This document shows positions 19,384 to 29,938 of a DNA stretch of 64,000 nt, piece after piece. The notes beneath the pieces are model-generated. The model was not told the origin of the DNA. It worked only from the letters and a program-made list of their open reading frames with translations, and made no database searches. The stretch lies in assembly GCF_902506145.1 (NCBI RefSeq), contig NZ_LR733519.1, positions 1,710,314 through 1,774,313 of the forward strand, written 5' to 3'. The position numbers were made by a program, and so were the translations under genes. Within the stretch, counting starts at the first letter, position 1; every line of letters begins with the position of its first letter. This DNA is from Burkholderia sp. 8Y (GTDB lineage: Bacteria > Pseudomonadota > Gammaproteobacteria > Burkholderiales > Burkholderiaceae).

Positions 19384-20991
19384 ATGACCATCATCGAATC
19401 GAAACTGAATCCGCGCGGCGAGGATTTCCGCACCAATGCGGCCGCGCTCGAAGCACTCGTCGCGGACCTCAAAGAGAAAGTCGCGAAGATTACCGAAGGC
19501 GGCGGGCAGGCGGCGCGCGACCGTCATCTGTCGCGCAACAAGCTGCTGCCGCGCGATCGCATCGCGCAGTTGCTCGATCCCGGCACGCCGTTCCTCGAAC
19601 TCTCGCAGCTCGCGGCTTACGGCATGTACAACGACGATGCGCCGGGCGCGGGCATCATCACGGGCATTGGGCGCATTGCCGGGCAGGAGTGCGTGATCGT
19701 CTGCAACGACGCGACCGTGAAAGGCGGCACGTACTATCCGGTCACGGTGAAGAAGCATCTGCGCGCGCAGGAAATCGCCGAGCAGAACCGCTTGCCGTGC
19801 GTGTATCTCGTCGATTCCGGCGGGGCGAACTTGCCGAATCAGGACGACGTGTTTCCCGACCGCGATCACTTCGGCCGCATCTTCTATAACCAGGCGAACA
19901 TGTCGGCGCAGGGCATCGCGCAGATCGCAGTGGTCATGGGATCGTGCACGGCGGGCGGCGCGTATGTGCCCGCGATGAGCGACGAATCGATCATCGTGAA
20001 AGATCAGGGCACCATCTTTCTGGGTGGCCCGCCGCTCGTGAAAGCGGCGACCGGCGAGGAAGTCAGCGCGGAAGACTTAGGCGGCGGCGATGTTCACACG
20101 CGGCTCTCGGGCGTCGTCGACCACCTCGCGCAGAACGACGCGCATGCGCTCGGCATCGCGCGCAGCATCGTCGGCAATCTGAATCGCGTGAAACTGCCGA
20201 CGCTCGCGCTCAAGGAACCGCTGCCGCCGCGTTATGACGCAGAGAGCGTCTACGGCGTGATTCCCGTCGATACGCGCAAGCCTTTCGATGTGCGCGAAGT
20301 GATCGCGCGCATCGTCGACGATTCCGCTTTCGACGAGTTCAAGGCGCGCTACGGCACCACGCTCGTCTGCGGCTTCGCGCATATCTGGGGGCATCCGGTC
20401 GGCATCGTCGCGAACAACGGCATTCTGTTCAGCGAATCGGCGCTGAAAGGCGCGCATTTCATCGAACTGTGCTGCCAGCGCAAGATTCCGCTCGTGTTCC
20501 TGCAGAACATCACGGGCTTCATGGTTGGGCGCAAGTACGAGAACGAAGGCATTGCGCGTAACGGCGCGAAGATGGTCACGGCGGTGGCGACAGCGAAAGT
20601 GCCGAAGTTCACGGTCATCATCGGCGGGTCGTTCGGCGCGGGCAACTACGGCATGTGCGGTCGCGCATATTCGCCGCGCTTTCTGTGGATGTGGCCCAAC
20701 GCGCGCATTTCGGTGATGGGCGGCGAGCAGGCCGCATCGGTGCTTGCGACCGTGCGGCGCGATGGCATCGAAAAGAAGGGCGGCACGTGGTCGAAGGAAG
20801 ACGAAGAAGCGTTCAAGGCGCCGATACGCGAGCAGTACGAGGTGCAGGGGCATCCGTACTATGCGAGCGCGCGCCTGTGGGACGACGGCGTGATCGATCC
20901 GGCGCAGACGCGCGACGTGCTCGGCCTCGGACTCGCCGCGACGATGAACGCGCCCATTGAAGACACGCGCTTCGGCGTGTTCCGGATGTAA
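19384..20991 (+). CDS. liuB: methylcrotonyl-CoA carboxylase, carboxyltransferase (beta) subunit
   Basis: 535 residues, full length for the MCC carboxyltransferase, which moves CO2 from biotin to 3-methylcrotonyl-CoA. Two crotonase-like carboxyltransferase halves are visible: the N-terminal part with [20 protein letters not shown] and [18 protein letters not shown], and the C-terminal part with [26 protein letters not shown] and [20 protein letters not shown]. It starts 11 bases after liuA. It works as a complex with LiuD. Confidence 0.96.
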   Translation: MTIIESKLNPRGEDFRTNAAALEALVADLKEKVAKITEGGGQAARDRHLSRNKLLPRDRIAQLLDPGTPFLELSQLAAYGMYNDDAPGAGIITGIGRIAGQECVIVCNDATVKGGTYYPVTVKKHLRAQEIAEQNRLPCVYLVDSGGANLPNQDDVFPDRDHFGRIFYNQANMSAQGIAQIAVVMGSCTAGGAYVPAMSDESIIVKDQGTIFLGGPPLVKAATGEEVSAEDLGGGDVHTRLSGVVDHLAQNDAHALGIARSIVGNLNRVKLPTLALKEPLPPRYDAESVYGVIPVDTRKPFDVREVIARIVDDSAFDEFKARYGTTLVCGFAHIWGHPVGIVANNGILFSESALKGAHFIELCCQRKIPLVFLQNITGFMVGRKYENEGIARNGAKMVTAVATAKVPKFTVIIGGSFGAGNYGMCGRAYSPRFLWMWPNARISVMGGEQAASVLATVRRDGIEKKGGTWSKEDEEAFKAPIREQYEVQGHPYYASARLWDDGVIDPAQTRDVLGLGLAATMNAPIEDTRFGVFRM

Positions 20992-21003
20992 CCCACGGAC
21001 CTG

Positions 21004-23000
<1,997 letters not shown>

Positions 23001-23004
<4 letters not shown>

Positions 23005-23525
23005 CGTTTCTTCTTCGGCGGGCGGCCGAGCAGCGTGTCCTCGCTCTCGGCCCGCACGAGAATCTCGACGCGCCGGTTCATTGCGCGGCCTTGCGGCGTG
23101 TCGTTGCTCGCAATGGGGCGCAGATACGCCATGCCTTTCGTCGTGAGGCGCTCGGCCGGCACGCCGCGCGCGATGAGCGCGTGCGCGACCGCTTCGGCGC
23201 GCGCTTCGGAGAGGCTCTTGTTGTACGCGAGCGTGCCGTCGTTGTCGGTGTGGCCTTCGATCAGAACGGGCCGCATGCTGCGTTTGAGCACCGTCGCCGC
23301 GCGGTCCAGCGCGGGCAGACTGCCGCGGCGAATCTGGACTTCGTCGATATTGAAAAGCGCGACTTCGGGAAGCCGCATCTCCACGCCGCCGTTCACCTGC
23401 TGCATGGCGATGCCGTATTGCGCGTTCAGCCGCTCTTCCGTCGAGCGGTCCAGCTTGGTCCCGCAGCCCGTCAACAGCGCGAGCGAAGCACATGCTGCAA
23501 CCGCCAGTAAGCCTCTGCCGACCAT
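23001..23525 (-). CDS. OmpA-family outer-membrane lipoprotein
   Basis: 174 residues. A signal peptide ends in the lipobox LTGC (Cys21), then a short linker, then an OmpA-like peptidoglycan-binding domain. The latter has LIEGHTDNDGTLAYNKSLSEARAEAV and the Arg of NRRVEILV, the features that hold diaminopimelate. It resembles YiaD/Pal-type lipoproteins that tether the outer membrane to the wall. Its last four bases overlap the end of liuD on the opposite strand. It has no partner gene in the neighbourhood. Confidence 0.88.
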
Positions 23526-23694
23526 TCCGAGTTCCCGCGTTAATGCCCGAGCCGCGATTATAGGGACGACTGAGCGCGCTTTTGTAAAGAATGTTGAAGC
23601 AATCGCTGGCGCGGAGTGGAACGAATCGTGCGCTTACAATGCTCGCGGCTCTATCGCTTTCGCTCATTGTCGATTCCTTCAGAGGCTCCCTTTC

Positions 23695-24786
23695 ATGGCG
23701 ATTTCTTCGCGCACCGAGAACACGCCCGACGCGGCTGAAGCGGCCGATCGCACGCGCAGGATGCAGCGCGCGGCATCGGCGGTGCTCTATACGGTTCTCG
23801 TGCTGGTCGCGGTCTATACCGCGCGCACCTTCATTCCCGCGGTCGTGTGGGCGGTCGTGATCGCCATTGCGCTGTGGCCCGCGCTCGGCTGGCTGGAGCG
23901 GCGTCCCGTTTTCCGGCAGCGTCACACGTTGCTCGCGGTGCTGCTGACGCTCGCGGTCGGCTTGCTCTTCGTCGTGCCATTCGCCATTGTCGCGGCGCAG
24001 ACGGCGGACGAAGCGCATGACATGCTGCAATGGTTCCAAGGAATTCTGCGCACTGGCATTCCGATGCCCGCGTTCATCCAGCGGCTGCCGACCGGCGGCC
24101 AGCAGGTCGCGCACTGGTGGCAGGCCAATCTCGCGACGCCGCTTGAATCGTCGCCTGCTGTGAAAAGCCTGCATGGCGCGACGTTCGTGGCGATGACCCG
24201 GCATTTCGGCGGGCGCGTCGTGCATGCGTTCGTGATCTTCGGCTTCATGCTGATGACGCTCTTCTTCATCTTTCAGGCGGGCGCGAAGCTCGGCCAGCAA
24301 CTGATCGCGGGATCCCGGCGCGCGCTGGGCGCGGACGGCGCGGCGCTCATGCAGCGCATGGCCGATTCGGTGCGCAGCACGGTCGTCGGACTCGTGGTCG
24401 TGGGGCTGGGCGAGGGCGCGCTGCTCGGGATCGCCTATGCCGTGACGGGCGTGCCGCACGCGACGCTGCTCGGCATGCTGACGGCCGTTGCCGCGATGCT
24501 GCCGTTCTGCGCGCCGATCGTCTTTCTCGGCTCGGCGCTGTGGCTGCTCGCGCAAGGCTCGATGGTCGCGGCGGCGGGCGTGGCGATCTTCGGCCTCGTC
24601 GTGGTGTTCGTCTCGGAGCATTTCGTGCGGCCGGTGCTGATCGGCGGCTCGACGCGGTTGCCGTTCCTGCTCGTGCTATTCGGCATTCTGGGCGGCGCGG
24701 AGACGTTCGGGCTGCTCGGCCTCTTTATCGGCCCGGCGCTGATGACGATTCTCGTCGTGCTCTGGACCGACTGGGTTCGCGCTTGA
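23695..24786 (+). CDS. AI-2E (PerM/TqsA) family transporter
   Basis: 363 residues with about eight membrane helices. An N-terminal pair (AVLYTVLVLVAVYTARTFIPAVVWAVVIAIALWPALGWLE) is followed by a soluble loop (about 90-155) and the family C-terminal block (ILGGAETFGLLGLFIGPALMTI). This superfamily includes the autoinducer-2 exporter TqsA and the Na+/H+ antiporter-like members, so the cargo cannot be predicted. The Met at 23695 was chosen because the longer upstream frame has no membrane or family character. Confidence 0.88.
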   Translation: MAISSRTENTPDAAEAADRTRRMQRAASAVLYTVLVLVAVYTARTFIPAVVWAVVIAIALWPALGWLERRPVFRQRHTLLAVLLTLAVGLLFVVPFAIVAAQTADEAHDMLQWFQGILRTGIPMPAFIQRLPTGGQQVAHWWQANLATPLESSPAVKSLHGATFVAMTRHFGGRVVHAFVIFGFMLMTLFFIFQAGAKLGQQLIAGSRRALGADGAALMQRMADSVRSTVVGLVVVGLGEGALLGIAYAVTGVPHATLLGMLTAVAAMLPFCAPIVFLGSALWLLAQGSMVAAAGVAIFGLVVVFVSEHFVRPVLIGGSTRLPFLLVLFGILGGAETFGLLGLFIGPALMTILVVLWTDWVRA

Positions 24787-24802
24787 TTCGGTGCGCGCTT
24801 GG

Positions 24803-25111
24803 TCAGTCGCCCCGTTCCTGCACGCACACCCACGGCGACACGACCACGGCCCACAACTCGGGATCGCGTGCGGCGAGATCGGCGGCCGTGTCCGCCTGCA
24901 CGCGCTCGACGAGTCCGGCTGAGAGCCATTGCGTGACTTGCCGTGTGTCGTCGCTGGCGACCGCTTCGGCGACACTCACGAGATCCAGATCGCGTTTGAC
25001 CCAGATGAGCACGCCTTTCGCGAAGAAGCGTTCGAGTTCCGACCAGCTGATCTGCGCGGTTTCGGCAAGGAGCTTCACATAGAGCGGGCTGGGAGTGGCG
25101 GCGTCGGTCAT
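24803..25111 (-). CDS. DUF2288 family protein
   Basis: 102 residues matching the small DUF2288 family of proteobacteria: LYVKLLAETAQISWSELERFFAKGVLIWVKRDLDLVSVAEAVASDD. These proteins have no known function. It is soluble with no signal peptide and is convergent with the AI-2E gene, 16 bases away. It lies downstream of pcaG on the same strand but is separated from it by a hairpin. Confidence 0.75.
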   Translation of the reverse strand: MTDAATPSPLYVKLLAETAQISWSELERFFAKGVLIWVKRDLDLVSVAEAVASDDTRQVTQWLSAGLVERVQADTAADLAARDPELWAVVVSPWVCVQERGD

Positions 25112-25132
25112 GGCGGGAAAACGATAGAACTA

Positions 25133-25169
25133 AAGGCGTCCGACACTATAGCGCAGTGCCGGACGCCTT
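25133..25169 (-). terminator. hairpin after pcaG
   Basis: AAGGCGTCCG (25133-25142) pairs perfectly with CGGACGCCTT (25160-25169). It lies 30 bases beyond the pcaG stop codon. The following T-run is short, so this may be a weak terminator. Confidence 0.6.
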
Positions 25170-25198
25170 CTATTGCCGCTTGCGCGGTCAGCAGCGGA

Positions 25199-25789
25199 TC
25201 ACAGATCGAAGAAGACGGTCTCGTTCGGTCCGCGCAGGTGGATATCGAAACGGTAGATCGTCGACGACGTGCCCGGCTCGCGCTTCGCGATCAGCGTGTG
25301 GCGGCGCTCGGCCGGCACGCTTTGCAGCACGGTGTCCTTCGCGTTGGCGTCCGTTTCGTCGTCGAAGTAGATGCGCGTGTACGAGTGCAGCAGCATGCCG
25401 CGCATCAGCACGATCACATCGAGGTGCGGCGCGGAGTCGTCGTCGGTCGCGCCGGGCTTCACCGTATCGACGATAAAGCGCAGCTTCGGGTCCGTGCCGG
25501 TGCCGACGCGCGCAAAGCCGCGAAAGCCCGACTCACGCGCTTCTTCCACGCTTTGAATGTAGCGGCCGTTCGCGTCGGCCTGCGCGACTTCGATCAGCGC
25601 ATCTCCAATCGGCTTGCCTTCTGCGTCGAACACGTTGCCGACCACGGCGATATGTTCGCCCGGCACTTCACGGTCCGCCGCCGATGCGGTGAAGAGGCTC
25701 TTCAGGTCGAAGTTGTACTGCTCGGGCACGAGGCCGTACGCGAAGTACGGTCCGACGGTCTGCGAGGGCGTTTGCTTGAGGGTCGTCAT
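25199..25789 (-). CDS. pcaG: protocatechuate 3,4-dioxygenase alpha subunit
   Basis: 196 residues. With PcaH it cleaves protocatechuate between the hydroxyls to beta-carboxymuconate, the entry to the beta-ketoadipate pathway. It has the intradiol fold (SQTVGPYFAYGL; VVGNVFDAEGKPIGDALIEVAQADANGRY; PHLDVIVLMRGMLLHSYTRIYF) but lacks the His pair of the iron site, as expected for the alpha subunit. It starts 2 bases after pcaH ends. The frame is open further upstream through pcaH in another phase, but the Met at 25789 fits the family. Confidence 0.94.
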   Translation of the reverse strand: MTTLKQTPSQTVGPYFAYGLVPEQYNFDLKSLFTASAADREVPGEHIAVVGNVFDAEGKPIGDALIEVAQADANGRYIQSVEEARESGFRGFARVGTGTDPKLRFIVDTVKPGATDDDSAPHLDVIVLMRGMLLHSYTRIYFDDETDANAKDTVLQSVPAERRHTLIAKREPGTSSTIYRFDIHLRGPNETVFFDL

Positions 25790-25791
25790 GG

Positions 25792-26493
25792 TCACTCCGT
25801 CGGGGTCTCGTCCGGGCCGCGCAGCACGATGTCGAATTCGTAGCCGAGCGCGTAGTTTTCCTGCGTCGTGTCGATGGAAAAGCGCGAAACCAGCCGATGC
25901 CGCGCGTGTTCCGGGATGCCCTGGAAGATCGGATCGAGTTCGAGCAGCGGGTCGCCCGGGAAGTACATCTGCGTGACGAGGCGCGAACCGAAATATTCGC
26001 CGAAAAGCGAGAAGTGAATGTGGTTCGGCCGCCATGCGTTCGGATGGTTGCCCCACGGATACGCGCCCGGCTTGATGGTCATGAAGCGGTAGCGGCCCTG
26101 GTCGTCGGTCAGGCAGCGGCCCGCGCCGAGGAAGTTCGGGTCGAGCGGCGCGTCGTGCTGATCCGCCTTGTGGACGTAGCGTCCGGCGGCGTTCGCCTGC
26201 CACACTTCGACGAGCGTGTTGCGCACGGGACGCCCGCCTTCGTCGAGCACGCGGCCCGTCACGATGATGCGCTCGCCGAGCGGCTCGCCGTTCTTGGCGG
26301 CATTGCGCGTGAGGTCGTTGTCGAAGGTGCCGAGATCGTCCGCGCCGTACACGGGCACGCGGCGATTGCGCAGGTTTTCCTTGAGCGGGATGAGCGGCAG
26401 CGAAGGACTGCGCGACACCGACGACCGGTAGCCCGGCGACAGATACGGCGGATGCGATTCCCAGTCGCGCGGCGTGAGAATGGGGGACGTCAT
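25792..26493 (-). CDS. pcaH: protocatechuate 3,4-dioxygenase beta subunit
   Basis: 233 residues, the catalytic subunit carrying non-haem Fe(III). The four iron ligands are visible: Tyr in NAAGRYVHKADQHDAP, Tyr in KPGAYPWGN, and both His residues in WRPNHIHFSLFG. The start at 26493 is preceded by AGGAG. It forms a pcaHG operon divergent from the regulator pcaQ. Other pca genes (B, C, D, I, J, F) are not in the window. Confidence 0.95.
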   Translation of the reverse strand: MTSPILTPRDWESHPPYLSPGYRSSVSRSPSLPLIPLKENLRNRRVPVYGADDLGTFDNDLTRNAAKNGEPLGERIIVTGRVLDEGGRPVRNTLVEVWQANAAGRYVHKADQHDAPLDPNFLGAGRCLTDDQGRYRFMTIKPGAYPWGNHPNAWRPNHIHFSLFGEYFGSRLVTQMYFPGDPLLELDPIFQGIPEHARHRLVSRFSIDTTQENYALGYEFDIVLRGPDETPTE

Positions 26494-26560
26494 GTCACTG
26501 TCTCCTGATGATGTGACGTGAATAGGATATTTCTGGCGACTACTTTAACGAACGCACCGA

Positions 26561-26597
26561 GTTATGGAAAATGACGTTTTGTGCGTCGAACCATAAC
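26561..26597. promoter_or_regulatory. inverted repeat between pcaH and pcaQ, candidate PcaQ site
   Basis: GTTATGG (26561-26567) and CCATAAC (26591-26597) form a perfect 7-base inverted repeat with half-sites 30 bases apart (about three helical turns). It lies in the 112-base gap between divergent pcaHG and pcaQ. The ATAAC/GTTAT words recall the ATAACC half-site reported for PcaQ in other proteobacteria. The role is inferred. Confidence 0.5.
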
Positions 26598-26605
26598 GGC
26601 TCTTC

Positions 26606-27544
26606 ATGGATACGGACTTCACCAACACGCGCGTCAAGTTTCGCCATTTGCAGTGCTTCCTGGCCGTCACGCAGCTCGGCAGCGTGCAGCGCGCGGCCGA
26701 CAGCCTGTCGATCACGCAGCCGGCCGTGTCGAAGACGATCGGCGAACTCGAATCCATTCTAGGCGTGCGGCTCTTCGAGCGCGGGCGGCGCGGCGCGGTG
26801 CCGACGCGCGAGGGGCGGCTTTTCGCGCCGCACGCGAGCGCCTGCGTGGCGTCGCTGCGCGAGGGCGTCGACATGTTGCTGCGCGAGCGCGGCGACGTGC
26901 CGGGCGTGGTGTCGATCGGCGTGCTGCCGACCGTGGCGAACGCGCTGCTGCCGCCCGCGTTCGCTGCGTTCCGGCAACAGTGGCCGGCCGTCTCGCTGAG
27001 CGTGCAGACGGACTCCAATGCGCCGCTGCTCGACCGTCTGAAGGCGGGCGAACTCGATCTCGTGGTCGGGCGCTTGTCGGAGCCGGAAGCCATGCACGGG
27101 CTGTCCTTCGAGCAAATCTACCGGGAGCCGCTCGCGGTGGCCGTGCGGCGCGATCATCCGCTCGCATTCGAGACGCCGCTCACGCCGGCGCTGCTTGCGC
27201 GCTTTGCCATCGTCGTGCCGCCGTTCGGCACGCTCATCCGCCAATCCGCCGAAAGCATGCTGACCGCCTTCGGCGCGCACGCGCTCACGGCGCTCGTCGA
27301 AACGCTGTCGGTGTCGCTCGGGCGCTCGCTCGCGCTTCACAACGACGCGGTCTGGTTCGTGCCCGCCGGCGCGATCGAGCACGACATCGCGCTCGGCCTG
27401 CTGGTAGCGCTGCCGATGCCGTTCGCCGGCACGGACGAGCCCATTGGCCTCATCCGCCGCAACGACGCCGCGCGCACGGCGGTGGAGGAGTCGCTCGTGG
27501 ACGCCATCCGCGAGGCCGGACGCTCGCGCGCCGCGAGCAAATGA
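26606..27544 (+). CDS. pcaQ: LysR-type regulator PcaQ
   Basis: 312 residues. The winged helix is at the N-terminus (FRHLQCFLAVTQLGSVQRAADSLSITQPAVSKTIGELE, about 10-55), followed by a periplasmic-binding-like effector domain (VSIGVLPTVANALLPPAFAAFRQQWP; GELDLVVGRL). It closely fits PcaQ, which activates pca genes in response to protocatechuate-pathway carboxylates such as beta-carboxymuconate. The divergent position beside pcaHG supports the name. It reads away from pcaH from a Met at 26606. Confidence 0.88.
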   Translation: MDTDFTNTRVKFRHLQCFLAVTQLGSVQRAADSLSITQPAVSKTIGELESILGVRLFERGRRGAVPTREGRLFAPHASACVASLREGVDMLLRERGDVPGVVSIGVLPTVANALLPPAFAAFRQQWPAVSLSVQTDSNAPLLDRLKAGELDLVVGRLSEPEAMHGLSFEQIYREPLAVAVRRDHPLAFETPLTPALLARFAIVVPPFGTLIRQSAESMLTAFGAHALTALVETLSVSLGRSLALHNDAVWFVPAGAIEHDIALGLLVALPMPFAGTDEPIGLIRRNDAARTAVEESLVDAIREAGRSRAASK

Positions 27545-27733
27545 CCGACGCGCTCGCGCGGCCCGCTGCTTGCTCAGGCAGCATTTACCGCGCAAGTTTG
27601 GCGGGAACAAAATACTATGACGAAAGGGCGGAAATGGCGTGCTCGCGGCATCGAGAGCAAACGTTCACGGTCAACCACTCGTTGCCGCCCGGCCCCGTTC
27701 AAGCGTCCAACCCGTGCCCGCACCGTTCGCACC

Positions 27734-28102
27734 ATGAAGACCGTACTTCTCGTCGACGACGATCCGACCACTATCGAAGCCTGGACCCTGTGCATGCAAG
27801 GTGAGGATTGCAACGTCTTGTCCGCGTTCGACGGCAACCGGGCGTTATCGATCCTGGGCGAGCAGGCGGTGGATATCGTCGTGTCCGACTGGATGATGCC
27901 GGGCTTGGGCGGCGCGCTGCTCTGTCAGACGATGAAGAACGACGCGTCGCTCGCGCACATTCCGTTTCTGATGATTTCGGGGCATCCGAACCCGCCGGCG
28001 TTCGTGAGCTACGACGGCTACCTGCGCAAGCCGGTAGACACGGAAACGCTGCTCTCGGCCGTGAACCGGCTGTGCGCCGCGAAGAAGCGGCCGCTCTATT
28101 GA
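27734..28102 (+). CDS. single-domain response regulator
   Basis: 122 residues, a receiver domain alone. The acidic pocket is VDDD (8-10), the phospho-acceptor Asp52 is in VVSDWMMPG, Ser82 takes the usual Thr/Ser place in LMISGHP, and Lys99 is in LRKPVD. There is no output domain and no histidine kinase nearby, so it may act by protein contact like CheY or as a phosphate sink. The Met at 27734 was chosen because the longer frame upstream is low-complexity basic sequence. Its 3' end overlaps convergent plsC by 7 bases. Confidence 0.88.
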   Translation: MKTVLLVDDDPTTIEAWTLCMQGEDCNVLSAFDGNRALSILGEQAVDIVVSDWMMPGLGGALLCQTMKNDASLAHIPFLMISGHPNPPAFVSYDGYLRKPVDTETLLSAVNRLCAAKKRPLY

Positions 28103-28812
28103 CGCAGTTCGGCGAGCGCTTCGTCCATTTGCGTCTGCGCGAGCCGGTTCAATTCCTGCGGAATCTCGCAATCCAGCGGCAGCGCCGGCGTGACGATCAC
28201 GCGAATATGGCCGCCGTGGTCCGGCCAACCCTTCGCGGGCCACACCTTCCCGGCGTCGTGGACGACCGGCACCACCGGCACCTTGGTCGCGCAGGCGAGC
28301 CGCACGCCGCCCGACGCGAGTTTGAGCGGCGCATCGTGCGGCACGCGCGTGCCTTCCGGAAAGATGACGACCGCATCGCCCTTTTTGAGCCGCGCGGCGC
28401 ATTCGCGCGTGACCGCCTGATGCGCCTGCCGGATCGAGCCGCGATCGAGGCTCACCATGTCGAGTCCGCGCAGCACCCAGCCGAAAAACGGAATCTTCAT
28501 CAGTTCGCGCTTGAACACGAAACTGATGCGGCGCGGAAAGAGCGCCATGAAAGCGAGCGTCTCCCACGTCGATTCGTGCCGGGCGAGGATGATGCACGGT
28601 CCGTCCGGCAGATGCTCGAGCCCTTCGACCGAACACGTCACGCCGGCGATGACGCGCATCATCGCGACCATTGCGCGGCACCAGAGCTTCGCGAGCCAGT
28701 AGCGCCCGTTGCGGCCGACGAACGGGAAGAGCGGCAGGATCAGGATCGACCAGAGCGTGCCGCTGCCGAGCAGATAGGTAGCGAAGAGCCACTTGACGAG
28801 AGTGCGGCGCAT
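28096..28812 (-). CDS. plsC: 1-acyl-sn-glycerol-3-phosphate acyltransferase (PlsC family)
   Basis: 238 residues with an N-terminal membrane helix (LLGSGTLWSILILPLFPFVG) and the acyltransferase motifs: block I ILARHESTWETLAFM (His with Glu in place of the usual Asp spacing, common in this subgroup), block II with Arg near KRELMKIPFFGW, and block III VIFPEGTRVP. It makes phosphatidic acid from lysophosphatidic acid at the inner membrane. The start was set at Met 28812; an earlier in-frame Met at 28872 adds non-family residues. Burkholderia genomes carry several such genes, so this may not be the essential copy. Confidence 0.87.
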   Translation of the reverse strand: MRRTLVKWLFATYLLGSGTLWSILILPLFPFVGRNGRYWLAKLWCRAMVAMMRVIAGVTCSVEGLEHLPDGPCIILARHESTWETLAFMALFPRRISFVFKRELMKIPFFGWVLRGLDMVSLDRGSIRQAHQAVTRECAARLKKGDAVVIFPEGTRVPHDAPLKLASGGVRLACATKVPVVPVVHDAGKVWPAKGWPDHGGHIRVIVTPALPLDCEIPQELNRLAQTQMDEALAELRQ

Positions 28813-28947
28813 CGGGCTTGGCAAGGTATCGGAGTGAAAGGCGGGTAAGGGCAGAAGCATAGCGCATCGCACTTTCGGAAGCTTTCATGCGCCGCGCTGC
28901 CGCGGATGCAACAATGGTCGCCGTTCAACACTTTCGGGAAAGACGCG

Positions 28948-29919
28948 ATGGAAGCAGTGCCGGTGAATTTCGACGAGGGCATGCTCGACGTCGGCGACGG
29001 ACATTCGATCTACTGGCGCGCGCAAGGCCCGCGCGATGCGCCCGCGATGCTCGTCGTGCACGGCGGCCCCGGCGGCGCGATGAACGTGAAATGGGCGGAA
29101 GTGCTCGGCGCGCAGGCGTGGCGCGTCGTGTTCTTCGATCAGCGCGGCTGCGGCAAGTCCAAGCCGTTCGGCAAGCTCGAGCACAACGGTATCCACGCGC
29201 TCGTCGGCGACATGGAACGGCTGCGCGTCGCGCTCTCCATCGAGCGATGGGCGATCTTCGGCGGTTCATGGGGCACGACGCTCGGCCTCGCATACGGGGT
29301 CACGCATCCGGAACGCTGCACGGGCTTTTTGCTGCGTGGCGTGTTTCTCGCGCGCCGGGAGGACATCGACTGGTTCCTGTGGGACGTGCGTCGCGTATTT
29401 CCGGAGGCGCACCGCGCATTTCTGGACGCGATCGAAGCCGCCTGCGGCCAGCGCCCGGTGAACGCACCGGAGATCCTGACGCTGACCGAGGCGCCGCTCG
29501 CGCGCTTCGACGAGGCCGGCGCGCGGCTCGCGCGAGCCTGGACGCTGTACGAGACGACCCTGTCGGTCGTCAACAAGCCCGCCACCGAGCCCGCCGACGA
29601 AGACAAGCGGCCGAGCGCCGAAGCCAACGCCGCCGCGGTTTCGATGGCGCTGCTCGAACGTCACTACATGGCGCACGAGTTGCCGCCCCAGCCGCTGTTG
29701 CCGCGGGTCGCGCGCGTCGCGCATCTGCCGTGCCGCATCGTGCACGGGCGCTTCGACATGGTGTGTCCGGCGGATCAGGCGGTCGAACTGGCGGCGCACT
29801 GGCCGGGCGCGGAACTGGCCGTCGTGAGCGGCGCGGGACACTGGACTTTCGAGCCCGGCAATGTGACGGCGCTGCGCGCGGGCGCAGAGGCGCTTGCTGA
29901 AGCGATCCGCCGCGCGTAA
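28948..29919 (+). CDS. pip: prolyl iminopeptidase (alpha/beta hydrolase, S33)
   Basis: 323 residues. It removes N-terminal proline from peptides in the cytosol. Visible are the oxyanion motif VVHGGPGG, the nucleophile Ser about 107 in GGSWGTTLGLAY, DQRGCGKS, the Asp in VHGRFDMVCP and the His in SGAGHW. The family N-terminus (EGMLDVGDGHSIYW) fits a start at 28948; a Met 14 codons earlier (28906) is possible but has no better ribosome site. Divergent from plsC. Confidence 0.88.
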   Translation: MEAVPVNFDEGMLDVGDGHSIYWRAQGPRDAPAMLVVHGGPGGAMNVKWAEVLGAQAWRVVFFDQRGCGKSKPFGKLEHNGIHALVGDMERLRVALSIERWAIFGGSWGTTLGLAYGVTHPERCTGFLLRGVFLARREDIDWFLWDVRRVFPEAHRAFLDAIEAACGQRPVNAPEILTLTEAPLARFDEAGARLARAWTLYETTLSVVNKPATEPADEDKRPSAEANAAAVSMALLERHYMAHELPPQPLLPRVARVAHLPCRIVHGRFDMVCPADQAVELAAHWPGAELAVVSGAGHWTFEPGNVTALRAGAEALAEAIRRA

Positions 29920-29938
29920 CGCCCAAGCGGGTCGGCGG

